The position numbers and the translations under genes were made by a program. Under the pieces are notes generated by a model. It was not told the origin of the DNA, ran no database searches, and saw nothing but the letters and a program-made list of their open reading frames with translations. Shown here piece after piece: positions 29,824 to 40,012 of a stretch of 64,000 nucleotides of DNA (the stretch's first letter is position 1; the number at the start of each line of letters is the position of its first letter). Where the stretch lies: NCBI GenBank assembly GCA_016710115.1, contig JADJLN010000009.1:1-64000 (forward strand), written 5' to 3'. Origin of the DNA: Saprospiraceae bacterium (GTDB lineage: Bacteria > Bacteroidota > Bacteroidia > Chitinophagales > Saprospiraceae).

Positions 29824-32688
29824 TCAGGGGATCTGGTATCCCAAGGAAAAACCGAGTGTACGACCCAACTGATATTGAGCATATACAAATTCATTGGTTT
29901 GACCCTGACTATTTGTGAATTTGGAAGCTGTCCGGTACAATGCATCCAATAAATTGGTGCCTGTAAATCCGAAACTGATCCCATTTTTAAATTTCTTGGT
30001 AATGGACAAGTCGAGTGAATGCCTTGACTTTTCATAAATATCCGGTGTACCTTCACGACCCACGTACGCCAGACGATCGCCGAATACATTATAGGAAACA
30101 GCGGCATCCAGCCCCAACTCGGAGTTTACATAGGCCAGATTTGCATTCAGAATATATGGACTTTGACCTTGAAATGGCCTTTTATCAGGAGCTCCTGGAT
30201 CGACCATCTGAATCACATCCAATTCGATTTGAGGCACATCGACAACAGAACGGATCAAGGAGAAATTCGCTCCGATCTTGAAATCACGCAACAAATTTGA
30301 AATAAAATTCAGGTTTCTTCTGAATTCCAATTCCAGACCATAGACCATCGCATGGTCAACATTACGATAGGAAAATTCAGGATTTGAGGCTGGTGTAAAA
30401 GAACGAACAATCGGATTCGAAAAATCTTTCAGATAAACGCTCGCTGCAAGCAATTCTCCTGCACCTTGAAACCATTCCCATCGCAGATCCAGATTCGTGA
30501 TCCGTGTGCGTTGCAAATCCGTGTTACCCAAAAACAGGGCATCCCCGATGAACTCAAATGAGGCAAATGGAGCCATCTCCCGCATATTCGGACGAGCCAG
30601 CGTATTACTATACCCTCCTCGGATATTCATATCCGGAGTCAAACTGTATACGACTGAAACAGCCGGCAGAAAATCAATTGTATCGATCTTCCCTTTCGGT
30701 AAATATTCATTTCCACTCACTACCTCCAAATCGGTGGTTTCAATGCGGAGCCCACCGATCACTTTCAAACGTGACAACACCTGTACAGTTGCCATGCCAT
30801 AGGCGGCAAGGATAGAAGACGTACCGGTGTAGGCATTCTCCGGACGAGTATCTTCATTGACATAGTTGCCAATATAATTAATTCCCTTGCTGTCATCTGT
30901 TTTGTAGACGCCCGTATTTCCAGGACCAAAAAATTCCAGGGGGTCACCCTGATAAGGCGATCCACCGTACGCTCCAGTCCGAAGTGCCATGACATACCTT
31001 CTTTCAGCAAAGGAACGATCCATGCCCGTATAAGCACCACCAAACTTCAACTTTGATCCACGCAAATAGCCCTCTTCTATCGGGAAAGTCAAATCCAGAT
31101 GGGCTTCGACCTGCTCATCCTCCAGGGTCCTGAAATAATGTGCCGGCAAATTATAAGCGGCCTGTGTAATCGCCCAGGTTTGCTCTTCCGGATTATATTC
31201 ATTGGCAAAAATTCGCATGTCAGGTTCATCCTGCTCTGATCGCGTCAATGCCGTTACCCAATCCACTTTCATAAATCCGAAATGATGCTCCCCACGGAGG
31301 TGTCCATTCAAAATACTGCGCTCGGTAAATTGCTGTGTCCTCGTCTCAAAAAGTTCCGGAGCCAAAATACCGTAATCCTGATGACTGCCGACCTGGTACC
31401 TGGATAAAATATCCGTCTGGTGATTGTACACGCCGGTCATTGATACTTTGTGGGCATTACTGATTTTGTACGCCAGGCCGGCCAGTCCACCCACCACAGG
31501 TGACTCGACTGAACGCGTGTCATTCAACGAAAAATTATTGGTCAGATCCTGTGCGTTTGGATCTCCCGAATAAAACCAGTTAGCCATCGTGCCATCCTGG
31601 TAATGATTAAAGGTTCGCTTGTGATTGGCTGCCAGCATGTATCCCAACGGACGACCAAAGACATTTTTCTGATCACCCAATGCGAATGATAATCCATAAT
31701 TCAGAGGGCTCTTCATGGCAATGGGCGACATATCTGATGAAAGTGATTTTGCCGCCTGATCCAGGTTGTCCGCATATTCCTGCTGCGTGCGGGCCTTGAT
31801 CACTGCACTCTGCTTTAAATATTCGCCAATTCCTTCCTGAGAAAAGATGGCTGGCAATGCGCGTGTTCCATCATCATAACCCAGCCAATCCATACTCCCC
31901 CGCCGTTGACTCAGGAATTGCTCATTCAGCGATGACTGGGTATTATATCCCACACTGGACTGCACACTGAACGTAAACTGCTCCGGAAATGATTTTGTCT
32001 GAATATCTACGTTGCCCCCGGTAAAATTACCTGGCTGATCCGGCGTGAATGATTTGGCTGTAATGATATTTTCTAATAGATTACTGGGAATCAGGTCCAG
32101 TTGTGCACTGTTGCGATACGGATCGGTGCTGGGTAACATCACCCCGTTCAGTTGAGCTGTAGAATATCTGTCACCCAATCCCCGCACATTAATATATTTC
32201 CCATCCTCAACCGCTGCACCCGTCACTTTGGTCATTGCTGACGCCGCTGAACCCACACCCATTCTCGACATCTCCTGGCTGGAAATGGCGTCCTGGATTT
32301 TATCCGATTTTTTTTGCAGCATCAAAACCGAATTTTCGGTGCGCTCAATGACCGAAGCCTGAACAACCACTTCAACCAGGGATACGGATTCGTCCGATAA
32401 GGCCATATCCAGATTGGTGACCTGTCCGTTACTCACCCGGGCACCTTCAACCCGCTTTTCCTGATACCCGATATACGTCGCAATGATGACATGCGTACCC
32501 ACCGGGGCTTCAAAGAAAACTGACCATCCAGGTCTGTCGAAGCACCGGAAGTGGTTCCTTCGATCATGACATTTGCACCGATTAACGGTTCTGCAGTTGT
32601 GGCATCAAGCAGAGTACCACGAATGATCCCCGGGACCATACGGCCGATGTAGATATCAGGCCAAAAAAAGGAGAATAATGTATTTCAT
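29824..32688 (-). CDS. TonB-dependent receptor, candidate phosphate-regulon receptor (frameshifted N-terminus)
   Basis: About 955 residues. Signal peptide MKYIILLFFGLISTSA, a carboxypeptidase-regulatory-like domain (IIRGTLLDATTAEPLIGANV, then VIIATYIGYQEKRV), and a plug with GKYINVRGLGDRYSTAQLNG. A 22-stranded-type barrel follows, ending TLGFSLGYQIP. Three breaks near 32664, 32630 and 32515 sit in T or G runs and are healed by single bases. There is no SusD partner. The gene upstream on the same strand encodes a T9SS-exported surface protein whose promoter has a triple Pho-box-like repeat. The pair probably handles a phosphorus compound at the outer membrane, but no substrate can be read from the sequence. 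Confidence 0.85.
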
Positions 32689-32725
32689 TGCACCAGTTTA
32701 TAAAAGAAAAATGAACGCTTGAAAA

Positions 32726-32762
32726 TGCGTGTCCGGGCCCTTCTTCAAGAGCCCGGCACGCA
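32726..32762 (-). terminator. Hairpin between the T9SS protein and TonB receptor genes
   Basis: GCGTGTCCGGGC / GCCCGGCACGC stem with a roughly 12-nt loop, directly after the T9SS-protein stop on the minus strand and followed by ATTTTC. Probably a weak terminator or RNA-stabilising hairpin that sets receptor expression below that of the T9SS protein. Confidence 0.6.
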
Positions 32763-32776
32763 GCTTCAATACACAA

Positions 32777-35756
32777 TCAGTTCATGACGATCAACGAATG
32801 TGAAAGTCTGACCTGCTCTGTTTCCAGAGTCAGGATATAAGTTCCCTGAGGCAGATTTCGCAGGTCGATTTTCTCTGTATACTGCCCTGCAGCTAAGATT
32901 CTTTTTTGCAAATGAGACTGAACGAGATGACCTGCCTGATCGTAGATCATCAGACTCACTGCATCACGCTGAGGTAGCGTAAATGAGACGGTCGTTGAAC
33001 TCGTTGCCGGGTTGGGCCAGTTGCCCTTCAGGATATACCCGTTAGACTCAGCAACCGTATTCTCTGTGGATGTCGTTTCACACTGCTCGTTGAAATAGCC
33101 ATAGAGATCCAGCGCAGTCCAACCGGTGGCCCAGTTGCTGGAGCCAAATGCGCCGTGGTAAGTCACCTGATCAAAGAAGAGATCTGATGGTACAGGTGCA
33201 CCGGAAGCAGCATTCGAACCGTCAGCCAGAGTTGGATTCAATTTCCCTTCAGCGATACGGCTGATACCACAGATGAAAGGATTTGCCAACGTGTTGCCAC
33301 TATTGCTCAAATGTGCGATGACACCGGCAGCCGTAGGATCGTCGCCTGTTGCATAGGTATCTACAATGGCATCCAGTGTGCTCCCTGCTCCAAATTCCCA
33401 CCAGTAGTTGTTTTTGATCTGCAGATCACCTGCCAGCAGATTGCCATAGCTATCCACACCACTCGCAGCAGGAAGGTCTTCGATGCTGATCGCCTTCTCC
33501 TTGAAGGAGGTGAAAATCGAATTCGCATAGGTACCTCCTGTATTGTCGCGCATCAACAATGCAAATTCATTATCGGCAGCAGCGTTCAGACCGGAACCGA
33601 TGTACGTCGCATTATAGATGGTCGGGTTGGAGAACGGCGCCTGTCCGTCCGGGCTGGCACCATCGTGCTCACCGGCATTGTTGCCAACATCTGTGCCCAT
33701 GATCACGAACCAGTGCTGACCTTTTCCTCTCCAACCGAAATCCCAATCCATGCCGTCATCACCAGGGAAGGCAACAACCAGGTGCTTGCACTCGACGGCG
33801 CCACCAAACCATTCGATACCATCGTCCGAGTTGGCGAACACTTCGACATAATCGATCTCCGTTCCGCGGCCCACACCACCCAGGGTCAGACCGTTGATCT
33901 CGTTACCCGGTGCCAGTTCTGCACCGCCGTGACGAATCGAAACATAACGCAGCGTTCCGGAATCATCATCATCATTCGTTCCGCCATAACGGGCGCGTGA
34001 CTCCATCGTAGAAATTCCTTCCACCTGATCTTCTCCGGTAGGACGAGCGATCACGCCATTTCCGAGGATCACCAGGCCACCCCACAGACCGCTGTCGTCA
34101 GCCGTCAGTGAACCGGCAAGGTCATCCAGTTCAGAAGTGAAGATGATCGGTTCGGCTGCCGTACCATTTGCTTCGATACAGGCATTCCGTGTAATGATCA
34201 AGGCAGATGTATTGTCACCCGTGCTTGGGGTTTCCAGTCCTTTGATGACTGTGCCAGCCTCGATGTAGAGACATGATCCTTCTTCCAGAAAAACCAGACC
34301 ATCGATGAAGTAGGTATTCTCCTTTGTCCAGAAATAGGTTTGGTTGCCTTCCAGATCGCCATCCTTGATCACCACATCACCACCTGTTACCGGTGTGGCG
34401 AGATCACCAAAATAGCCATACAGATCCATGGCGGTCCAGCCCAAAGCCCAGTTGTTCTTGTTGTCAAATGCACCATGATACAGCGCATTGTCGAAAAAAG
34501 GATCAGCTGCTGCCACCCCTGGAATCAAACCTGGGCTGCCGGCATTCAGACGTGGATCCAGCTGTGCATTCGCAATCCGGCTGATACCACCAAGGCTCGG
34601 ATCGGCCAGTTGATTGTTATTATTTGCCAGGTGGTTGAGCACCGCTGTAGATGTTGGATCATCGCCAGTCGCATAGACATCGACGATATCTGCAAGCGTA
34701 TTGCCTGCTCCGAATTCCCACCAGAGATTGCTCTTCAGGTTGAGATCCCCATTCACCAGATTGCCATAGCTATCTACACCACTCGCAGCAGGAAGGTCTT
34801 CGATGCTGATCGCTTTCTCCTTAAAGGAGGTGAAGATGGAGTTCGCATAGGTACCACCTGTATTGTCGCGCATCAACAGCGCAAATTCATTATCGGCAAC
34901 GGCATTCAGTCCGGAACCGATATACGTCGCATTATAGATTGTCGGGTTGGAGAACGGCGCCTGTCCGTCCGGGCTGGCACCATCATGCTCACCGGCATTG
35001 TTGCCAACATCAGTGCCCATAATCACGAACCAGTGCTGACCTTTTCCTCTCCAGCCGAAATCCCAATCCATACCGTCATCACCAGGGAAGGCAACGACCG
35101 GTGCTTGCATTCTACTGCGCCACCAAACCATTCGATACCATCGTCCGAATTGGCGAACACTTCGATATAGTCAATCTCTGTTCCGCGGCCTACACCACCC
35201 AGGGTCAGACCGTTGATCTCGTTACCCGGTGCCAGTTCAGCGCTGCCGTGACGAATCGAAACATAACGGAGGGTTCCGGAATCATCATCATCATTTGTTC
35301 CGCCATAACGGGCACGAAGCTCCATGGTGGAGATACCTTCTACCTGATCTTCTCCGGTCGGCCGTGCGATCACTCCGTTCCCGAGGATGACCAGACCACC
35401 CCACAGACCGCTGTCATCAGCTGTCAGCGAACCGGACAAGTCATCCAGTTCAGAAGTGAAGATGATCGGTTCGGCTGCCGTTCCGATGGCATGAATTTGT
35501 GCGTTCCGTGTAATGATCAAAGCGGAGGTATTGTCACCCGTAGTGGCAGTCTCCAGACCCTGGATGACTGTTCCGGCTTCGATGTTCAGGACGCCACCTG
35601 CTTCGAGGAAAACCAGTCCATCCAGCTGATAGACATTGTTTTTGTCCAGTTGTACGTCTGGCCGCCTTCAAGGTCGCCATCTTGAATGACGATCTGTGCC
35701 TGCAGCCCCGCAAGGGACAGCATCAGCATCAGGAAAAGGGGGTAAAATTTTCTCAT
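32777..35756 (-). CDS. T9SS-exported repeat protein of the Pho locus, two near-identical 440-residue halves (two frameshifts)
   Basis: About 990 residues. A signal peptide (MRKFYPLFLMLMLSLAGLQA) precedes two copies of a roughly 440-residue beta-rich module, each running from DGDLEG through TSALIITRNA, ADDSGLWGGLVILGNGVIA, YGGTNDDDDSGTLRYVSIRHG and MDWDFGWRGKGQHWFVIMGT to ALDLYGYF. The tail is T9SS type A (WPNPATSSTTVSF). The modules look like right-handed beta-helix or T9SS-associated surface modules; I see no catalytic motif. Breaks near 35660 (A run) and 35100 (a T absent that the other copy has) are probably errors. Promoter region 35813-35838 carries three 11-bp-phased TTAA sites. The TonB receptor gene follows. 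Confidence 0.85.
33172..35700. repeat. Internal tandem duplication with 1320-bp period
   Basis: Bases around 33060-34380 and 34380-35700 are the same sequence displaced by exactly 1320 bp; for instance the block ending GGAAGGTCTT stops at 33480 and again at 34800. Identity by eye is very high through 33481-34200 versus 34801-35520, with changes mostly at third codon positions. The period is 440 codons, so the reading frame is kept. Confidence 0.93.
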
Positions 35757-35812
35757 GGTTTCAGTTCGTTGATTTGATGGGGCAAAACTACCTGTGGTAT
35801 GTTACGGGAATA

Positions 35813-35838
35813 TTAAGTCGAGCTTAATTCATGGTTAA
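35813..35838 (-). promoter_or_regulatory. Candidate triple Pho box upstream of the T9SS protein/TonB receptor genes
   Basis: TTAA occurs at 35813, 35824 and 35835, an exact 11-bp period. Read on the minus strand the first unit is TTAACCAT, close to TTAACCT of the pstS and porin sites. It lies 57-80 bp upstream of the ATG at 35756, a plausible activator position. Confidence 0.65.
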
Positions 35839-35967
35839 TCAAATGCGCAAATGGAATGATGAAAACTTCATATTTTCTTCACAATCCCTTCATTTTCCAG
35901 TCATCTAAGAACCCTTTTTTTGTTGCTTGAACATGATCATACATCCCACCCTCTGCAAAACACCAAT

Positions 35968-36871
35968 ATGTACAGACGGAAGCTATGTGTGGCCGCGATC
36001 TCGGATGTCCATCTGGGCACCTATGGTTGTCATGCCACCGAACTGGTCAGATACCTCAAGAGTATTGACCCCGAAATCCTGGTCCTGAATGGCGATATCA
36101 TTGATATGTGGGAGTTCCGCAAACGCTATTTCCCGGCCGACCACCTGCGCGTGATCAAGGAGATCTTTCGCATGGGCAGCAAAGGAACCAAAGTGTATTA
36201 CATCACAGGCAACCACGATGATGTCCTTCGCCGGTTCTCCAATCTACGCCTGGGTCCGATCCAGCTGAAAGACAAACTGGTCCTTCAGATCAATCAGGAG
36301 CGGACCTGGATCTTTCACGGTGATGTGTTTGACATGTCGATCCAGGTGACTCCTCTCCTGGCCCGGATCGGTAGTCGCAGCTACAATCTGCTCATCCGAC
36401 TGAACCGCATGGTCAACCAGGTCTGGAACGCATGCAACGCCCCAAGATCTCTCTGGCCGGCAAGATCAAACACTCGGTCACACGAGCCGTCCACTTCGTC
36501 CAGGATTTTGAAGACCTCGCCATTCGCGCCGCGCTCGAAAAAGGATATGACTATGTGCTCTGTGGCCATATTCACCGACCGATCATGCGAAAAGTGGAAA
36601 CTCAGCAGGGCTCGGTCACCTATCTCAATTGCGGCGACTGGGTGGAAAACCTCACCGCCATGGAACATGACGGGCAGACTCGAAACTTCACCATTTCGAT
36701 CAGACCGATTACATTTTCAGAAATGACCGATTGTTGATCAATGAAGAAACTGTCGATTCAGATGATACCGATGGCCTGGATCCAATGGATATGATCCGGG
36801 ACATTCTCAATGGCGCTTCTGTCGATGAAGATGTTCATGTCAACCGCCATTCTTCACTTCGAACCCCTTAG
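35968..36871 (+). CDS. Calcineurin-like metallophosphatase, UDP-2,3-diacylglucosamine pyrophosphatase-like (frameshifted)
   Basis: About 300 residues. Metal-binding motifs of the calcineurin-like/LpxH superfamily are all present in order: SDVHLG, NGDIIDMWEF, GNHDD, HGDVFD and GHIHRP. Breaks near 36430 and 36690 are frame changes. Across the second, the reading continues through FDQTDYIFRNDRLLINEE to the stop at 36869-36871. The start at 35968 sits just before the conserved core. Members hydrolyse UDP-2,3-diacylglucosamine in lipid A synthesis, or other phosphoesters. Its place next to Pho-regulated genes allows a role in phosphorus scavenging, but this is not shown. It is followed 4 bp later by a small winged-helix gene. 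Confidence 0.85.
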
Positions 36872-36875
36872 ATCT

Positions 36876-37145
36876 ATGTCAAACCTGACACTCGACCGCA
36901 CGCAATACCAGGCCGAAATCAATGGAAAAACCATCGTGTTGAATCACGTAGAGTTTGAATTATTGTGTGTGCTTTCTGCATTCTCCGGCCGCTCGATTAC
37001 CCACCAGCGACTGGTTGAACATCTGGAGGAACATGATGTATCGATCCATACAGATCATGTTCTTTCCTCCTTGATTTCGCTGAAGGAAAAGATCCCGCAA
37101 CCGAGACGATTGGGATTACTGGGTGGCCGGGCGATGTTGATATAA
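36876..37145 (+). CDS. Stand-alone OmpR/PhoB-type winged-helix DNA-binding protein
   Basis: 89 residues that match only the C-terminal effector domain of OmpR/PhoB response regulators: LDRTQYQAEINGKTIVLNHVEFELLCVLS, then RSITHQRLVEHLEEHDV and the recognition-helix region HVLSSLISLKEKI. The wing ends LGLLGGRAMLI. There is no receiver domain, and the upstream gene ends 4 bp before its ATG, so this is not the tail of a broken regulator. The usual recognition-helix Arg residues are altered (LISLKEK instead of ILRLRKK-like), so DNA binding may be changed. Possibly a phosphorylation-independent regulator, or a co-regulator of the Pho genes beside it. Confidence 0.75.
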   Translation: MSNLTLDRTQYQAEINGKTIVLNHVEFELLCVLSAFSGRSITHQRLVEHLEEHDVSIHTDHVLSSLISLKEKIPQPRRLGLLGGRAMLI

Positions 37146-37154
37146 AGTGGAGGA

Positions 37155-37500
37155 GAGGGTTATGAGGTTATGAGGTTTTGAGGTTATGCCTGCCCGCCGG
37201 AGCTTCAGCATAGGCGGGAGGTTATGCCTGCCCGCCGTCAGGTGGGCCTGCCCGCCGAAGCTTGAGCGTAGGCGGGAGGTTATACTTGCCCGCCGGAGCT
37301 TGAGCGTAGGCGGGAGGTTATGCTTGCCCGCCGAAGCTTGAGCGTAGGCGGGAGGTTATGAGGTTATGAGGTATTGAGGTTTTGAGGTTATGCCCGCCCG
37401 CCGAAGCTTGAGCGTAGGCGGGAGGTTATGCCTGCCCGCCGTCAGGTGGGCCTGCCCGCCGAAGCTTGAGCGTAGGCGGGAGGTTATGTGGTTATGAGGT
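37155..37500. repeat. Palindromic CCCGCC...GGCGGG repeats mixed with GAGGTTATG units
   Basis: About six copies of a 26-bp palindrome-like unit (CCCGCCGAAGCTTGAGCGTA then GGCGGG, or close variants) are separated by AGGTTATG units. Each can fold into a six-pair GC stem. Related units occur singly at 58305-58335 and 58497-58525. No gene recognised in 37146-37535. Confidence 0.9.
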
Positions 37501-37535
37501 CGGAGAAAACCCGCAAATTTGGAATCTGCCCTGGA

Positions 37536-37979
37536 TTAATGCGTATACGTTCTTATTTCTGGAATTTGATTATTATCCTCGGCTGTACCATCTTTTATTC
37601 TAAGGGTCGATTCGGTAAGTTCCAGGAGATCCCAATAATCATACAAACTTCCTGAAGATTTATCTGTTGTGAATGTATACTTCAAGCGAATTGTTTTGTA
37701 GTTATCGATAAACTTCCAGCTATCGCTTGAAATGTTGAATTCTCCCGGATCATCGCAGAGCAAACTCCCCTGATCATCGTTGAAGGTGGACGAATTGATG
37801 AACACGAGGACATTGTCCTTGTCGCAATCTTCTGTGATATCGACGCCATCCATAGTCCTGGAGATCAAATTCCATTCAAATCCGACGAACAGGTCCAAAT
37901 CCTTGAAATCACTGGTTTTATTGCAATTGATGGACAGAACGGCTGTACAGATCAGAAGGATACGGTGTGATTTTTTCAT
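37536..37979 (-). CDS. Lipocalin-like lipoprotein, probable cassette gene
   Basis: 147 residues. The lipoprotein signal (LICTAVLSINC, Cys about residue 19) is followed by a small beta-barrel-like domain with FEWNLISRTMDGVDI and WKFIDNYKTIRLKYTF, as in lipocalin-like Bacteroidota lipoproteins. AT content is higher than in the flanking T9SS genes. Its start lies 43 bp from an attC-like site (38022-38088), as expected for a captured cassette gene, but I find no attC on its other side. Membrane-anchored, ligand unknown. Confidence 0.75.
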   Translation of the reverse strand: MKKSHRILLICTAVLSINCNKTSDFKDLDLFVGFEWNLISRTMDGVDITEDCDKDNVLVFINSSTFNDDQGSLLCDDPGEFNISSDSWKFIDNYKTIRLKYTFTTDKSSGSLYDYWDLLELTESTLRIKDGTAEDNNQIPEIRTYTH

Positions 37980-38021
37980 GCTGTCTATATTTTGGATCGA
38001 TGGTTTGTTGGTGAGGTGTTG

Positions 38022-38088
38022 GTAGAACGTTCAAATGCATGGAGAGTATGAGCGATAGCGAAATATTCTCTTATGCATAATGTTCTAC
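38022..38088 (-). repeat. attC-like site C (67 bp)
   Basis: Ends are GTAGAAC and GTTCTAC, perfect complements carrying the AAC/GTT attC cores. Internal arms pair as ATGCAT...ATGCAT and GAGA...TCTC with extrahelical bases, around a central unpaired segment. It lies 8 bp beyond the stop of the HEPN-like gene and just before the lipoprotein gene, on the minus strand. Confidence 0.65.
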
Positions 38089-38095
38089 GTAGGCT

Positions 38096-38791
38096 TTATT
38101 CACGCATGATGTTTAAAATATTTTGTAATCTTTCTAGATCTGGTGATTTCCTGTTTTCAGCATTCACATAATCTTTAATTTGAATGTACTTTTTATCATA
38201 AAAATTTCATTTGGAGGATTTCTGTAACTGAACATCAGTTTTGTGTTATTAAGGTAATGGTTTAGAATGTTAAAACTGCTTGAATTTCATCAATAATTGA
38301 CCATAAAGAATCAAGTTTATAAAAACTTCAAAATCAGAACGATTCTTTGCGGTGTGTGAGTAGAATTTATTTCTTAGGATTTTAAATTTATTGAAACTTT
38401 CTGATTCAGAAATTTTGTCTAGTGTAACTATGCACGAATCCAATTGCTCTATTGTTGGAGCATTCTTAAATGCTATTGATTTAAAGTTGTGTTTTAGGTT
38501 TAGAATAAACTGCTCTAGATTAAAATCCTCAGGCCTTGGTTTAGTACTCTTATTTTTGTAATCGAATTTATTGACAAGAAGTTTGGCAAGTTGGATTATA
38601 AGAAGTTTGAGTGAGTCTCTATAAATACCATAGAAGAAAGCTGACTTCTCAATTACAGGTTTGAAATATGATTCATCTTGATTAGCTATGAATTTGATTT
38701 GCATTCTTAACCGATCAATTTCAATCAAAATTCTTTCGATCTCACTAAACTCTTTTCTGGTCTTCTCAGTGATTTTATCTTTTTTGGTCAT
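38096..38791 (-). CDS. HEPN-like (AbiU2-like) cassette protein (frameshifted)
   Basis: An all-alpha protein of about 230 residues, rich in Lys, Phe and Ile. Near residue 137 is RNKFYSH, fitting the HEPN RNase motif R-x4-6-H, within the LRNKFYSHTAKN context seen in AbiU2-like proteins. The main open frame stops at 38270. Shifting frame continues coding (KLMFSYRNPPNEIF, then YIQIKDYVNAENRKSPDLER) to a stop at 38096, only 8 bp from attC-like site C, so the 3' part is probably real. If HEPN, it could be a toxin or phage-defence RNase. The family call is tentative. Confidence 0.6.
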
Positions 38792-38815
38792 CTTTGGTTT
38801 TCATGGTTTGCTTAC

Positions 38816-38947
38816 GTAGAACGTTTTGCAGATTTGCTATGGGCGGGATTTTTACCACTAAAGTTTATGCGGAGCACAAAACTTTCGGCTGACACTAAAC
38901 TGTCCGCGGAGCACGAAACCCCGCCTATTGCAAATGTGCTGTTATGC
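38816..38947 (-). repeat. attC-like site B (132 bp)
   Basis: Outer ends are GTAGAAC and GTTATGC. Inside them GCAGATTTGCTATGGGCGGG pairs with CCCGCCTATTGCAAATGTGC (17 of 20 positions), leaving about 80 nt of terminal structure. Long VCR-like attC sites of 120-130 bp have this layout. It separates the HEPN-like and RAMA genes; the RAMA stop is 17 bp away. Confidence 0.65.
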
Positions 38948-38963
38948 CTTCGTGCTTTTATTG

Positions 38964-39902
38964 TCATTGCTCTACTTTCGTGTTTAGTAATTGTTCTCTA
39001 AGTTCTGCTAATGAAATATTCTGTGAATTTTTCCAGGATGTCCAACCATTTACTGTCTTCCTATCACTTCCTGCATCTTGTATTCCTGCTAGAGCTGCCC
39101 AACTTGGACTATTAAATTGTTGTCCAAGTATTTCTATTGAGCCATCTTCTAGAATCGTAGCTTCATACTTCTTTTGTTGACCATTTCTTGGCTTGTACGT
39201 CATGTATAACTTCTCTCCACTCGACAACAGTTTAGCATTAATTAGGTCTGAAATTTCAACTTCATACTGAGCAATATCGGTATTCAGTTTTTGAGGTTTA
39301 CTTTCTTCTTCTGTATCAAGTTCTGGCTTGAACTCTTCAGGGAATTCAAAGACGATGTTCATTGGGTTGTTTAACTCGACAAACTTAGTCAATACCCAAA
39401 GTTTAACTTTGTACTTTAAAGTCCTTGCCCAATCACGAAGATCATTTGTGATACCATCAATTGGAACACCAATAATTGGGTCAGTTTCAAGGATATCACC
39501 AACTACTTGCCGAACGTTTATTGCAGGGATATTTAAATCTTCAAATTTTTCCTTTGTGTAATTATCGTTTTGATATTGTTGAACAGCAAGATCAACTAAT
39601 GTCCGCTTAGTTATTGCTTGTTGCGAGGCTAATATTTGTTTTGTTACCTGTGGCGCAATGTGGTTCCAGACACTGTGATGCATTAATTCAGCTTCAACTA
39701 AATACCATTTTTTCTGTCCGATATCGATTGCAAAACCGTCTGGAATTGTCCCAACACCGTCAGCGGTTTTTATTTTTGCTTTAGGTAGATAAAATGAAGT
39801 CGGGCCAAAAAGATACTCGTAATTGTCAATGATAACCTGTTCCAATTCCGCTTCACTGTCGAACGGTGATTTAATAAATTTAGTTTCTTTAAATATTAGC
39901 AT
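38964..39902 (-). CDS. Nuclease-like protein with C-terminal RAMA domain
   Basis: 312 residues. The N-terminal part has a restriction-endonuclease-like core (GTIPDGFAIDIG, then WYLVEAEL, resembling the PD-(D/E)xK strands with Glu in place of Lys). The last 90 residues form a RAMA domain: LLSSGEKLYMTYK, an EDGSIEILGQQFNSPSWAAL stretch, then NGWTSW. RAMA domains accompany restriction and other modified-DNA systems and are thought to recognise DNA. A role in defence is inferred. It lies between attC-like sites A and B, with low GC, as a cassette gene would. Cytosolic. Confidence 0.75.
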   Translation of the reverse strand: MLIFKETKFIKSPFDSEAELEQVIIDNYEYLFGPTSFYLPKAKIKTADGVGTIPDGFAIDIGQKKWYLVEAELMHHSVWNHIAPQVTKQILASQQAITKRTLVDLAVQQYQNDNYTKEKFEDLNIPAINVRQVVGDILETDPIIGVPIDGITNDLRDWARTLKYKVKLWVLTKFVELNNPMNIVFEFPEEFKPELDTEEESKPQKLNTDIAQYEVEISDLINAKLLSSGEKLYMTYKPRNGQQKKYEATILEDGSIEILGQQFNSPSWAALAGIQDAGSDRKTVNGWTSWKNSQNISLAELREQLLNTKVEQ

Positions 39903-39946
39903 ATTTCTGTATGTTCGTTAGTTGTTGTGGGTCGTCATAGCATGAG

Positions 39947-39999
39947 GCATAACTCCAAGGAAAGTTGTCGCTCCTAAGCGACAACATTTCGAGTTGAAC
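39947..39999 (-). repeat. attC-like site A (53 bp)
   Basis: On the minus strand it starts GTTCAAC, a perfect RYYYAAC core, and ends GTTATGC. Between them TTGTCGC pairs with GCGACAA and AACTC/GAAA pair with TTTC/GAGTT with one-sided unpaired bases, the pattern integrase uses to read attC strands. It follows the stop of the gene remnant at 40013 by 14 bp and precedes the RAMA gene. Confidence 0.7.
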
Positions 40000-40012
40000 G
40001 AACCCCTTCGCT

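Noticed and set aside
29824..35756. SusC/SusD polysaccharide-utilisation pair
   Set aside because: The partner protein has no SusD-type lipoprotein signal or TPR fold; it has a Sec signal and a T9SS tail, and the promoter carries Pho-like sites.
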